Of a stretch of DNA of 64,000 nucleotides, positions 36,194 to 45,674 are shown one piece after another (the first letter of the stretch is position 1; the number at the start of each line of letters is the position of its first letter). The DNA is taken from NCBI GenBank assembly GCA_029780675.1, contig JAKOYE010000052.1, forward strand, positions 1 through 64,000. The letters are read 5' to 3'. Source of the stretch: Actinomycetes bacterium (lineage in GTDB: Bacteria > Actinomycetota > Actinomycetes > Mycobacteriales > Mycobacteriaceae). The translations under genes and the position numbers were made by a program. Below the pieces are notes generated by a model. The model was not told the DNA's origin, made no database searches, and saw only the letters and a list, made by a program, of their open reading frames with translations.

Positions 36194-37072
36194 TCAGGGG
36201 TTGCACAGCGGACAGTGCGCTGGGTCCGCGGAAGCCGGCTGCACCGGCCGGGACTCGCTGAACCCACACCGGCAGCAGGCGTGAATCTCACTGCGGGCCA
36301 ACGGTGTCGGCGTGGCGCAGAGTCCGCACGGCAGCCCCGGGGCGGTTCCCACCCGGCCGAAACCGGGGGTGGCGCAGGCCGGGCACAGCGTGGCGAGACG
36401 ACGGGCCATCACGGTGGCGAGGTGACGCAGCACCCGTCGGCGACTGGGGTTGACGTGGGCCCGCAGATCGGGTGCGACGACGGCGCGGCCGTCGGCGGAA
36501 CCGGCGACCGCCTTCTCGACCGCGGCCCGCAGGCCGCTCACCTCGGTGATCCCCTTCACCACGACGCCACCCGGCCCGGACTGCGCGGACCGGACGATCA
36601 GCGCCTGACCGGGCAGGCCCGCGAGCAGCGACGGTGGAATCTCGCGGTGCTGGGATACCTCATGGGTGGTGCCGGGAATCTCCGCGCTGCGGTGGCCTTC
36701 GAGGACCTCGATCCCGCGGACGGTGTCGCAGAACAACAGGATCTCCTCATGGCCGGACCCGCCGATGCCGGGCAGCGGACCGTAACTGGCCTCGCTGGCG
36801 AGGGCGAGGGGCAACCCGGCGCGGTCGATCGCCAGGTGTGCCTTCGCCCGCGCGGCCTGCACCGCGGTGCCCAGCCGGGCTCGCTCACCGGTGAACGTGC
36901 CGAATCGGTCGGTGTCGAGGTCGGGCGGGGTGACCAGGCGCGCCCCGAGGATGGCGGAGAACGGGTGGCTGAACTGGCGTTCCTTGCCGTGCCGGGTGCC
37001 GACGGCGACCACCGCGCCGCGATAGCACCCGCCGGGCGGTGGGGAGGGGTCGCGGGGTCGGGTCCAAGCCAC
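36194..37072 (-). CDS. DUF6671 family protein with C-terminal zinc-finger-like cysteines
   Basis: The first 200 residues are an unknown alpha/beta domain starting at YRGAVVAVGTRHGKERQ. The last 70 hold four CxxC pairs (LCPACAT, PCGLCAT, CCRCGF, CPLCNP), a zinc-ribbon layout. I recognise the DUF6671 family but no function is known to me. It begins with GTG 37072 and is divergent from the DAB bicarbonate operon by 63 bp, so it could share control with it. Confidence 0.8.
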   Translation of the reverse strand: MAWTRPRDPSPPPGGCYRGAVVAVGTRHGKERQFSHPFSAILGARLVTPPDLDTDRFGTFTGERARLGTAVQAARAKAHLAIDRAGLPLALASEASYGPLPGIGGSGHEEILLFCDTVRGIEVLEGHRSAEIPGTTHEVSQHREIPPSLLAGLPGQALIVRSAQSGPGGVVVKGITEVSGLRAAVEKAVAGSADGRAVVAPDLRAHVNPSRRRVLRHLATVMARRLATLCPACATPGFGRVGTAPGLPCGLCATPTPLARSEIHACCRCGFSESRPVQPASADPAHCPLCNP

Positions 37073-37098
37073 GTCGGAAGATTATCAATCCCAGAAGA

Positions 37099-37128
37099 TT
37101 GACAGGCGTATCCAAACCTACGTAATCT
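37099..37128 (+). promoter_or_regulatory. consensus-like promoter of the DAB operon
   Basis: TTGACA (37099-37104) and TAATCT (37123-37128) are 18 bp apart, close to the housekeeping sigma consensus. The -10 ends 7 nt before ATG 37136, so the dabB transcript is probably leaderless. Confidence 0.6.
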
Positions 37129-37135
37129 GATTCGC

Positions 37136-38659
37136 ATGTTGACGATCGCGAATCCTGGTTTATCGGCCATGGTGGTGCTACCGCTCGTCACGGGCGTGGC
37201 AGCCTTCTTCGTCGGTGGGCGGGCGCCCCGGCGCACCGGTCGGATCGGCGCACTGATCTCCGGACTCGGGTTCGTTCTAGCGGCGGCCTTCGCCGTCAAG
37301 GCGGGCGCGAGCGAGGTGATCGCGGTCACGGGCCCGGTCGACCTGGCGGTCGACCGCCTCGCCGCGGTGCTGCTGCTCCTGGTGTTCGGGGTCAGCGCCA
37401 TCGTCCAGTCCTACGCGGTGCGGTACCTCGCCGGCGATCCGCGCGCCTCCTGGTTCTCCGGGGGGGCCGGTCTGCTCACCGCGGCGTCCGCCGGCCTGAT
37501 GACTGCCCAGACCCTGGTCGGCATGGCGGTCTTCTGGACGATGGCGGGTGCGGCGCTGTGCCTGCTGTTGGGCACCTACTGGCACATCCCCGCCGCCCGC
37601 GATGGCGTTCGTCGCACCGTCACCGCCTTCGTCGTCGGCGACCTCGCACTCTGGGTCGCGGTGGTGCTGGCCACCGCGACCTGGGGCCGCATCGAACTGC
37701 GCGACGTCGAGTCCGGCCGGTTCGGCGGACCGGTCCTGGCCGTGGTGGCGATCCTGATCGTCATCGCCGCGCTGTCCCGGTCGGCTCAGATCCCGTTCCA
37801 CCGCTGGCTGCCGGCGACGCTCGCCGCTCCCACACCGGTGTCGGCTCTGCTGCACGCCGGTGTGGTCAACGCCGGCGGCATCCTGCTCATCCGTCTGGCG
37901 CCGCTGACCGCCGATGACGCGGCCCGCGCGCTGACGATCCTGGCCGGCGCGGCGACCATGGTCTACGGGGCGGTGATCATGCTGGTGAAGCCCGATGTGA
38001 AGGGCGCTCTGGTCAACTCGACCACGGCGCAGATGGGCTTCATGATCCTGACCTGCGGTCTGGGTCTGTGGGCGGCCGCGGTCATCCACCTGGTCGCGCA
38101 CGGGTTCTACAAGTCCACACTCTTCCTGTCCTCGGGTTCGGCGGTGGCGGCCCGCCGCCGCGCCGAATTCCAGCCGCCGGCGGGCCCGGTCGGCCGGACC
38201 CAGACCGTGGTCAACGCCATCGCCTCGGTCCTCCTGCCCGCCGCGGCCATGGCTGCAGCGCTGCTGCTGGTTCCCTCCACCGGCACGCACGCGGCCGAGC
38301 ACGCCCTGCTGATCTTCGCCTTCGTCACCGGCGCGGCGGCGACCTGGGGTTGGCTCAAGCGGCGGCCGGGCGTTACCGGCGCCCTGCTCGCCGGGACCGT
38401 GCTGATGCCCACCGCCATCGCCTACGTCGCCGTCATCAGCGGGGTCAGCGCCTACCTCGAGCCGGCCATCCCGGCGGCGACCCTGCCGGTGCTCGCGGTC
38501 TGGCTCATCGCGGCCGCCGCCCTGATCGGCCTGGGCGTCCTGGGCGCCATCCGGTCGGCGCCCGCGGCGGCCCGCCTGCAGCACCTGCTCTACACCAATG
38601 CCCTCAGCGCCGGGACCATCCCGGTGCCGTCCGCCCAACTGACAGGAGCACGTTCGTGA
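37136..38659 (+). CDS. dabB: DabB, membrane subunit of DAB inorganic-carbon uptake system
   Basis: A 507-residue protein with about 13 membrane helices and NuoL/MrpA-like proton-channel motifs: Lys/His in PFHRWLPATLAAPTPVSALLHAG, GAVIMLVKPDVKGALVNSTTAQMGFM and HLVAHGFYKSTLFLSSGS. In DAB systems (Halothiobacillus, Bacillus, Vibrio) DabB couples cation flow to CO2 hydration by DabA, accumulating bicarbonate. Its TGA overlaps the dabA GTG. The operon continues with dabA, a PII-like gene and a carbonic-anhydrase-like gene. Confidence 0.92.
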   Translation: MLTIANPGLSAMVVLPLVTGVAAFFVGGRAPRRTGRIGALISGLGFVLAAAFAVKAGASEVIAVTGPVDLAVDRLAAVLLLLVFGVSAIVQSYAVRYLAGDPRASWFSGGAGLLTAASAGLMTAQTLVGMAVFWTMAGAALCLLLGTYWHIPAARDGVRRTVTAFVVGDLALWVAVVLATATWGRIELRDVESGRFGGPVLAVVAILIVIAALSRSAQIPFHRWLPATLAAPTPVSALLHAGVVNAGGILLIRLAPLTADDAARALTILAGAATMVYGAVIMLVKPDVKGALVNSTTAQMGFMILTCGLGLWAAAVIHLVAHGFYKSTLFLSSGSAVAARRRAEFQPPAGPVGRTQTVVNAIASVLLPAAAMAAALLLVPSTGTHAAEHALLIFAFVTGAAATWGWLKRRPGVTGALLAGTVLMPTAIAYVAVISGVSAYLEPAIPAATLPVLAVWLIAAAALIGLGVLGAIRSAPAAARLQHLLYTNALSAGTIPVPSAQLTGARS

Positions 38660-41295
38660 CGACCGCAACCGACCTCAGCCCGAACCGCGCCCGGCTGCGC
38701 ACCCAGATCACGCTCGCCGCGCGGGTGCTGCCCACCCACTACCCGCTGGAGACCTTCATCGCGGTCAACCCGCTGGCCGGCCTGGAGGGCATGCCGTTCG
38801 AGCAGGCGATCCGGCGGGCCGGTGATCTCTACGGGATGCCCGGAACGCTGGGCGAGCAGGGCTTCCGCGCCCTGCACGCCGCCGGCCGGATCACCGACGC
38901 CGATCTGGACCGGGCGTTGATCCGGCGGTACCCGAACCTCGCTGCCGAGCCGACCCTGCGGCTCGGCGGCCGGGAGGTGAGCGCGGTGGAGGTGCTGCGG
39001 GCGGACCTGCTGCATGGGACCGGCAGCCCGACTCCGGCTCGCCGGTTCCTCACCCGGGCGGAGGAGCGTTCCGCCGCGGTGGCCGCGACGGTGGACGCCC
39101 AGACCGCCAAGTGGTGCGGCGCCTTCTTCGGTGGCGGCGCCTGGCCGATGCCGGGCCGGGAGAACGGCTTCTACTCCGCCTGGCGGACCCTCGCCCCCGC
39201 CGACCGGAGCCTGCCGCGCGCGGCCCGGGCCGAGCTGCGACGGGTGCCCGAGCTGGCCGATGACGCGATCCTGGCCGCGCTGAGCCGCCTGGAGGTCCGC
39301 GAGGACGCCCGGATCGCCTACCTGCAGGCCCACCTGACCCGGATGCCGGGCTGGGCCGCCCACATCAACTGGTGCGCCGGCCGGGACGTCCGGATCGACC
39401 TGGTCGACTACCTGGCGATGCGGCTGAGCTACGAGGCCGCCCTGCTCGGTGGCGGTGGCGCTGCGCAGGCCGACGAGCGTGTGGCCGGCCCCGGCGGGGA
39501 GATTCCGTCGGCCCGGTTGCGTGCCGCCGAGGTGCTCAGGGCGATGAACGTGGGCCCGGTCGCCGACGAGGAACTCGTCGCCGTCGCCCGGGTGCTCACC
39601 GCCCTGCCGGTGACCGCACGGGAAGTGTTGTGGCAGAACGCTTTCGAAGCCCACTACCGCGACGGGCTGCTGGCTCAGCTGAGCTCGGCGACGCCGGCCC
39701 CGGTGCGGGGCGCGGTGCACACCCAGATGATCACCTGCATCGACACCCGCTCCGAGGGTTTGCGCCGGCACCTCGAGGCGATCGGCGGCTACGACACCCT
39801 CGGATTCGCCGGGTTCTTCGCCGTGGCCATCCGCTACACCGACATCCTCGGCGGCGACTCCAGTGATCTCTGCCCGGTTCTCATCGCACCGAATCACGAC
39901 ATCACCGAGGTGCCCGCGTCGGATGCCGAGGATGCCGTCCGGCGCCGGATCGCCGGGGTGAACCGGTTGGCCGGCGCGGAGTCGGCCTTCCACGTCGCCA
40001 AGGAGTCGTTGGGCGCCCCGTTCACCCTCGCCGAGGCGGCGGGTGTGGCGGCCGGCCCGCTGTCGGCCGCCAAGACCCTGGCCCCGGCGGTGAGCGCGGC
40101 GGTACGGCGGAAGCTGCGCGACACGCTGGCTCCGACCGCTCCGACGGTGATCGACCTGACCGCGATGCCGCACAACGAGCAGGTGCTCTTCGCTCAGGTG
40201 GCGCTGACCACCATGGGTCTGACCAGGGATTTCGCCCGCTTGGTGGTGATGTGCGCGCATGGCAGCACCACGGAGAACAACCCGTACCAGGCCTCGCTGG
40301 ACTGCGGTGCCTGCGGTGGTCAGGCCGGCGGGCCCAACGCCCGCACCGCGGTGGCGATTCTCAACCGCCCCGAGGTGCGTGCCGGCCTGCGCAGCCTGGG
40401 CATCGACATCCCGGCGGACACCCTGTTCGTCGCCGCCCAGCACGACACCGCGGTGGACCGGGTCGAGATTCTCGACCCGCACCTGATTCCCGCGGAGTAC
40501 CAGGCCGATCTGGACCTGTTGGAGCGCGATCTCGACCGCGCGGGGGCGGCGCTGGCCGCGGAACGCTGCGCGGTGCTGCCCGGCGCGGTGCGGGGTTCGC
40601 GGGGCGCCGTCACCCCCGAACGTGCGTTCCGGCACGTCAGCAACCGGTCCTCGGACTGGGCCCAGGTCTACCCCGAGTGGGGGCTGGCCGGGAACGCGGC
40701 CTTCATCGTCGCGCCCCGGTCGGTGACCAGGGGGATCGACCTGCAGCGCCGGACGTTCCTGCACTCCTACGAGGCCGAGGTGGACACCGACGGTTCGGCG
40801 CTGGAGACGATCCTGACCGCACCGCTGGTGGTCGCGCAGTGGATCAACTGCCAGTACTACTTCTCCACCGTGGCGCCGCAGGTCTTCGGGGCGGGCACCA
40901 AGACGATCCACAACGTCGTCGGCGGCGTGGGCGTCATCGCCGGCCACACCAGCGACCTGCAACTGGGTCTGCCATGGCAGTCGGTGTCCGACGGTGAGCG
41001 GTTGCTGCACGAGCCGGTGCGGCTGCTGGCCGTGGTCCAGGCCCCGCTGTCGCGGATCGACGAGATCGTCGAGCGCAACCCGATTCTGCAGCAGCTGTTC
41101 GGCAATGACTGGGTCGCCCTGGCGGCTCGGGAGCGGCCCGGACAGGACTGGCAGCGCTGGACCCGCGCCGGCTGGCGGGACTGGAGCGACACCACCAGCG
41201 AGCAGGACGCCCTGACCGGCCACTCCACTGACAACCTCCCCAACACCAACGTCCCCAACAACAACAACAACAACAACGAGGAGATACTCCGATGA
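38656..41295 (+). CDS. dabA: DabA, cytoplasmic zinc subunit of DAB inorganic-carbon uptake system (DUF2309)
   Basis: The beta-carbonic-anhydrase-like site of DabA is intact: Cys361 and Asp363 in TCIDTRSEG, His535 in MCAHGSTTENNPYQ and Cys550 in LDCGACGG, matching the C351/D353/H524/C539 set known from Halothiobacillus. DabA hydrates CO2 unidirectionally when energised by DabB. The start is GTG 38656 in a GTGA overlap. The last 30 residues are a Thr/Asn/Pro tail with seven consecutive Asn from an AAC microsatellite and look disposable. The stop overlaps the next ATG. Confidence 0.94.
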   Translation: MTTATDLSPNRARLRTQITLAARVLPTHYPLETFIAVNPLAGLEGMPFEQAIRRAGDLYGMPGTLGEQGFRALHAAGRITDADLDRALIRRYPNLAAEPTLRLGGREVSAVEVLRADLLHGTGSPTPARRFLTRAEERSAAVAATVDAQTAKWCGAFFGGGAWPMPGRENGFYSAWRTLAPADRSLPRAARAELRRVPELADDAILAALSRLEVREDARIAYLQAHLTRMPGWAAHINWCAGRDVRIDLVDYLAMRLSYEAALLGGGGAAQADERVAGPGGEIPSARLRAAEVLRAMNVGPVADEELVAVARVLTALPVTAREVLWQNAFEAHYRDGLLAQLSSATPAPVRGAVHTQMITCIDTRSEGLRRHLEAIGGYDTLGFAGFFAVAIRYTDILGGDSSDLCPVLIAPNHDITEVPASDAEDAVRRRIAGVNRLAGAESAFHVAKESLGAPFTLAEAAGVAAGPLSAAKTLAPAVSAAVRRKLRDTLAPTAPTVIDLTAMPHNEQVLFAQVALTTMGLTRDFARLVVMCAHGSTTENNPYQASLDCGACGGQAGGPNARTAVAILNRPEVRAGLRSLGIDIPADTLFVAAQHDTAVDRVEILDPHLIPAEYQADLDLLERDLDRAGAALAAERCAVLPGAVRGSRGAVTPERAFRHVSNRSSDWAQVYPEWGLAGNAAFIVAPRSVTRGIDLQRRTFLHSYEAEVDTDGSALETILTAPLVVAQWINCQYYFSTVAPQVFGAGTKTIHNVVGGVGVIAGHTSDLQLGLPWQSVSDGERLLHEPVRLLAVVQAPLSRIDEIVERNPILQQLFGNDWVALAARERPGQDWQRWTRAGWRDWSDTTSEQDALTGHSTDNLPNTNVPNNNNNNNEEILR
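41257..41277 (+). repeat. (AAC)7 microsatellite at the 3' end of dabA
   Basis: Seven AAC codons in a row encode poly-Asn just before EEILR and the stop. The low GC and trinucleotide period stand out from the surroundings; gain or loss of units would keep the frame. Confidence 0.95.
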
Positions 41296-41651
41296 CCGCA
41301 GCTGGACTGACCAAGATGATCAAGATCGAGGTCGTCGTCTCCGGTAGCAATGCCCCCGCCGTCCGCGATCTGATCAAGAGCGTCGGCGCCACCGGGTTCA
41401 CCAGCCTCTCCGGCGTCTCCGGACTCGGCCACAACGGCTATCACCAGGGCCGGCTGCTGTTCAACCAGCAGGCCGCCCTGGAGCTGATCATCACCGTGGT
41501 CCCGGAGGACAAGCTGGAGGCGCTGCTCGCGGGTCTGCGCCCGCTGCTCGACGTATCGCCGGGGGTGATGTTCGTGACCGAAACGTACGTCAGCCGGCCG
41601 GAGTACTTCAGCGTGAGCCCCAGCCCGCAGGCCGCCGTTCCGCAGATCTAG
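41292..41651 (+). CDS. PII-like protein of the DAB operon
   Basis: A 119-residue ferredoxin-like protein: KMIKIEVVVSGSNAPAVRDLIKSVGATGFT, HQGRLLFNQQAALELIITVVPEDKLEALLAGLRPLL and PGVMFVTETYVSRPEYF follow the PII fold, but the T-loop uridylylation Tyr of GlnB/GlnK is not evident. PII-like genes accompany dabA/dabB in several bacteria, probably sensing nucleotide or bicarbonate state. Translation is coupled to dabA through ATGA. Confidence 0.85.
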   Translation: MTAAGLTKMIKIEVVVSGSNAPAVRDLIKSVGATGFTSLSGVSGLGHNGYHQGRLLFNQQAALELIITVVPEDKLEALLAGLRPLLDVSPGVMFVTETYVSRPEYFSVSPSPQAAVPQI

Positions 41652-41718
41652 CTCCGCAGATCTCGCCCGGCCACCCGAGTCCACCGACAACCCACCCGCA
41701 GCAGAGAGGATCCCCCGC

Positions 41719-42360
41719 GTGTCCGCTTCATCGAGTCCCACCACGACACCGGCCACGCCGCTGGCCGCCTGGCAGCGGCTGCGTGCCGGCAACGAACGGC
41801 TCTTCGCCCCGGTCCGCGGACACCGCGGGGGATTGACGGCGGACCCGCCCGTCGCGGCGGTGTTCCGCTGCTCGGACTCGGGGCTGGCCGGTGAATTGGT
41901 CTTCGGCCAGAGCTGGGGATCACTGATCGACGTCAGCACCTGGGGCCACGTCATCGACTTCGGTGTCCTGGGCGCCCTGGAGTTCGCCGTCGACACCCTC
42001 GAGGTGCCGCTGATCGTCGTGCTGGGTCACCACGACTGCCACGCGATGCAGACGGCGGTGCGGGCCTGGAACGAGGTGACCATTCCCGAGGGAGCCATCC
42101 GGACGACCGTCGAGCATGCGTTCGGGTCGATCGTCCGTCGCGGCGCCCACGGGCAATCCGTCGAGGAGGTGACCACCGCGCACATCGTCGACACCGGACT
42201 GGCCCTGCTGGAACGATCGCCGACGATCGCCCGTCGGGTGGATTCCGGCAGGTGTGGCATCGTCTGTGCCACTACCCATCAGGGGAACGGCAGACTCCAG
42301 ATCCTGTCCACGGTCGGGGCACTCGGCGAATCCGCCGACGCCCTCCTGGAGTGTGTCTGA
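41719..42360 (+). CDS. beta-carbonic-anhydrase-like protein with altered active site
   Basis: The beta-CA scaffold is clear: FRCSDSGLAGELVFGQ, HVIDFGVLGALEFAVDTL and VLGHHDCHAM. Zinc ligands Cys51, His104 and Cys107 and Asp53 are kept. The Arg of the CxDxR dyad is Gly55, and the usual VVRNAG/VVRTAG segment is DVSTWG. Loss of the Asp-Arg dyad normally leaves Asp free to bind zinc, so activity is doubtful. GTG 41719 has AGAGGAT upstream. It is the last gene of the DAB operon, 67 bp after the PII-like gene, and may be regulatory. Confidence 0.85.
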   Translation: MSASSSPTTTPATPLAAWQRLRAGNERLFAPVRGHRGGLTADPPVAAVFRCSDSGLAGELVFGQSWGSLIDVSTWGHVIDFGVLGALEFAVDTLEVPLIVVLGHHDCHAMQTAVRAWNEVTIPEGAIRTTVEHAFGSIVRRGAHGQSVEEVTTAHIVDTGLALLERSPTIARRVDSGRCGIVCATTHQGNGRLQILSTVGALGESADALLECV

Positions 42361-43044
42361 CTAACGCCGGGCGCCGCCACCACCGCCGCCGGGCGAGGCG
42401 TTGAAGCCCGGCTCGGCGACCTCGGCCTCGGTAAGCGGCTGGCTCTCGTTCGGGATGGGGTTGGGCGTCGCGACGAGGGCCGGATCGCTCTCGGCCGGCA
42501 TCGGCTGGCTCGGTGCGCCGCCGGCGGGCGGCTCGTACGGCGGCGGGATCTCGACGACGTACGGCTCGGAGTAGATCGGTGCATCGGGCATCCGCGGCGC
42601 TTCGCCGGTCTTGGTCAGCGCAAACGGAATGGCCAGGCTGCCCGGTTCCGATCCGCAGGCACCGCTGCCGTTGAAGATGCTGGCGTAGCCGTTGAGCGAG
42701 GTGGCATCCCAGGAGTAGTTGTTCACGCCGGGGGCCGAGGAGCCGTTGTTGCACAGGATCGCGTCGGGCTGGTCGACGAACAGGATCCACGAGCCCACCG
42801 TCCAGTAGGCGTTCGCGCTCCAGGGCTTGCGCTTCTCGTTGCCGGTGGAGCTCACGTTCACGCAGTGCAGCGAGTCCTCGGCGCACGGGGTGATGGTCCA
42901 GGTGGCCACTTCGCCGCTCTCGGCCTCGAAGGTGTAGGTCCCCAGGGCGTGGGGATCGGCCAGTGGCTCGGCCTGAGCGGGCACCGCCGTACCCAACGAC
43001 ATACCCGCCAGAACGGCCGTCACAGCCACGTAGCTGACCTTCAT
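42361..43044 (-). CDS. exported protein of unknown function, Pro/Gly-rich tail
   Basis: The start ATG 43044 follows GAGGAG at 7 nt; upstream ATG 43056 and 43107 lack this. A signal peptide (VAVTAVLAGMSLGTAVPAQA) is followed by a domain of about 120 residues with four cysteines (CAEDSLHC, ILCNNG, SGACGS) that could form two disulphides, and Trp-rich segments (YWTVGSWILFVDQPDA). The last 80 residues are Pro/Ala-rich and end in poly-Gly. Similar exported proteins exist in mycobacteria but I know no function. It abuts the carbonic-anhydrase-like gene tail to tail. Confidence 0.8.
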   Translation of the reverse strand: MKVSYVAVTAVLAGMSLGTAVPAQAEPLADPHALGTYTFEAESGEVATWTITPCAEDSLHCVNVSSTGNEKRKPWSANAYWTVGSWILFVDQPDAILCNNGSSAPGVNNYSWDATSLNGYASIFNGSGACGSEPGSLAIPFALTKTGEAPRMPDAPIYSEPYVVEIPPPYEPPAGGAPSQPMPAESDPALVATPNPIPNESQPLTEAEVAEPGFNASPGGGGGGARR

Positions 43045-43207
43045 AACGCTCCTCATTCGTGCACCCTCGTATCGCCTGTCACGTGCGCATCGAAGTATGG
43101 CATCCACTTCCGGGTTCGCGCATCACGGACGGCTGTACGCGGCACGTCGGGGACTGGGCCCGGTCGCTCATTCGCCATTAAGCTTCCGCTCACCTCGGCC
43201 TCAGGTA

Positions 43208-43277
43208 TTGTTTGCTGTGCAGGGTGCGGTGGCCCCGTGAGCCGGTGGGGAGTCTGGGGCCACCGCCCTGCTTCGTC
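43208..43277 (+). other. hairpin element, copy 2 (shared GTGGGGAGT loop)
   Basis: CAGGGTGCGGTGGCCCC (43220-43236) pairs with GGGGCCACCGCCCTG (43256-43270) with a two-base bulge; the loop holds GTGGGGAGT (43245-43253) and CTTCGTC follows. The stem differs from copy 1 at 31548-31608 yet still pairs, while the loop and the CCCTGCT(G/T)CGTC flank are kept. It lies between the exported-protein gene and glnA1. The rest of the 43045-43446 gap shows only the glnA1 terminator. Confidence 0.5.
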
Positions 43278-43387
43278 GCAGTTTGGGTGGTTTCCCGGCC
43301 TGCCGTCGCTGCCTTCCGTGCCCCGACCTACCTTTGCCAGAGCGCCCGTGTCGTCTGAAGTCCGACCGGTTTCCGCCCATGAAAACG

Positions 43388-43425
43388 GCCGCCTGGCCGG
43401 CGACGTGTCGCACCGGCCAGGCGGC
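43388..43425 (-). terminator. intrinsic terminator of glnA1
   Basis: GCCGCCTGGCCGG (43388-43400) and its perfect complement CCGGCCAGGCGGC (43413-43425) form a 13-bp stem with a 12-nt loop. On the minus strand it is followed by CGTTTTC, a short U-tract, 22 bp after the glnA1 stop. Confidence 0.85.
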
Positions 43426-43446
43426 TATTTCAGTCAGACGGGCCGA

Positions 43447-44886
<1,440 letters not shown>

Positions 44887-44966
44887 GTAGTTACTCCTTT
44901 GTGCAGCCTTATGGTGCGCTCTAGGTGGGGCTTTCCCTGACCCGCGGCTGACGCTAGGGAGCCGAT

Positions 44967-45001
44967 GTTGCACGTCCGTCAAGCCAATGTTGCGCGGACG
45001 T
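44967..45001 (-). promoter_or_regulatory. two GlnR-type AC-n9-AC sites before glnA1
   Basis: On the minus strand AC-gtccgcgca-AC (45001-44989) and AC-ggacgtgca-AC (44979-44967) both fit AC-n9-AC. Their start points are 22 bp apart, two helical turns, as in known GlnR tandem sites. Activation of glnA1 under nitrogen limitation is the expected outcome. Confidence 0.65.
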
Positions 45002-45061
45002 TACGCGTCGGGACTGCCCATCCCCGCGCCCCGCGCCGGGCGAGGCCGGTCCGAGCCCGCC

Positions 45062-45067
45062 TATTCT
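45062..45067 (+). promoter_or_regulatory. -10 element of the RDD gene, leaderless arrangement
   Basis: TATTCT ends 6 nt before ATG 45074 with no ribosome site, giving a probable leaderless transcript divergent from glnA1. Confidence 0.5.
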
Positions 45068-45073
45068 GGGCCC

Positions 45074-45529
45074 ATGGCAGGAGAGATCGGGTCGTGGCTG
45101 TCCGGGCCGGATTCGGCGGGAGCGCCCGGTTATCCGGGGCAACGCCTCGGGCTTCCGGAGTTCGGGCCCGGTTCGCAGGCCCGGATGGGGCGGCGGGTGG
45201 CGGCCCTGCTCGTGGACTGGCTGATCGCCTACGGACTGGCCGGTCTTGCGCTGACCTCCGGCCTGTTGACCATGCGGTTTCTGTCCATGGCGGTGCTGGT
45301 GATCTGGTTCGTCCTGGGGGTGCTGTCGGTCCGGTTGTACGGGTTCACCCCCGGGCAGTACCTGCTGAAGCTCCGAGTGGCCTCGATCGACCACCGGCAG
45401 CACGTCGGAACCGGTCGGGCCGCCGCCCGCGGGTTGCTGATCGCCCTGGTGATTCCGGCGCTGTTCACCGACAGCGACGGGCGTGGTTTCCAGGATCGGC
45501 TGACCGCCACCGCCGTCGTGCTGCGTTAA
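45074..45529 (+). CDS. RDD family membrane protein (Rv2219A type)
   Basis: A 151-residue protein with a cytoplasmic N-terminal 35 residues, then the RDD domain: RMGRRVAALLVDWLIAYGLAGL (Arg and Asp of the signature), a second helix LSMAVLVIWFVLGVLSV, and YGFTPGQYLLKLRV followed by GRAAARGLLIALVIPALF and QDRLTATAVV. The function is unknown; some RDD proteins are linked to ion exchange. It is divergent from glnA1, as in M. tuberculosis. Confidence 0.92.
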   Translation: MAGEIGSWLSGPDSAGAPGYPGQRLGLPEFGPGSQARMGRRVAALLVDWLIAYGLAGLALTSGLLTMRFLSMAVLVIWFVLGVLSVRLYGFTPGQYLLKLRVASIDHRQHVGTGRAAARGLLIALVIPALFTDSDGRGFQDRLTATAVVLR

Positions 45530-45534
45530 TTTGC

Positions 45535-45593
45535 GTTGAGTGAGGAACCTCGCATGGGCTTTCTCGCATCTTGCCTGCAGGGTTCCTCACTCG
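45535..45593. repeat. 59-bp palindromic element, left copy
   Basis: GAGTGAGGAACC (45538-45549) and GGTTCCTCACTC (45581-45592) are perfect 12-bp inverted repeats around a 31-bp centre. The element starts six bases after the RDD stop. It aligns without gaps to 46519-46577 in the same orientation (46 of 59 positions by hand count). Confidence 0.93.
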
Positions 45594-45674
45594 GCGGGGC
45601 GTGGATGGGACGGTCCCACTGGGGCTGTGGATTGGCGAACAGCCAGACGCCGCCGAACTGGCACCCTCGCAGGG

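Noticed and set aside
45535..45593. Left palindrome as just the RDD gene's terminator
   Set aside because: No U-tract follows, the 31-bp centre is long for a terminator, and the gapless match to 46519-46577 needs another explanation. A terminator role is still possible in addition.
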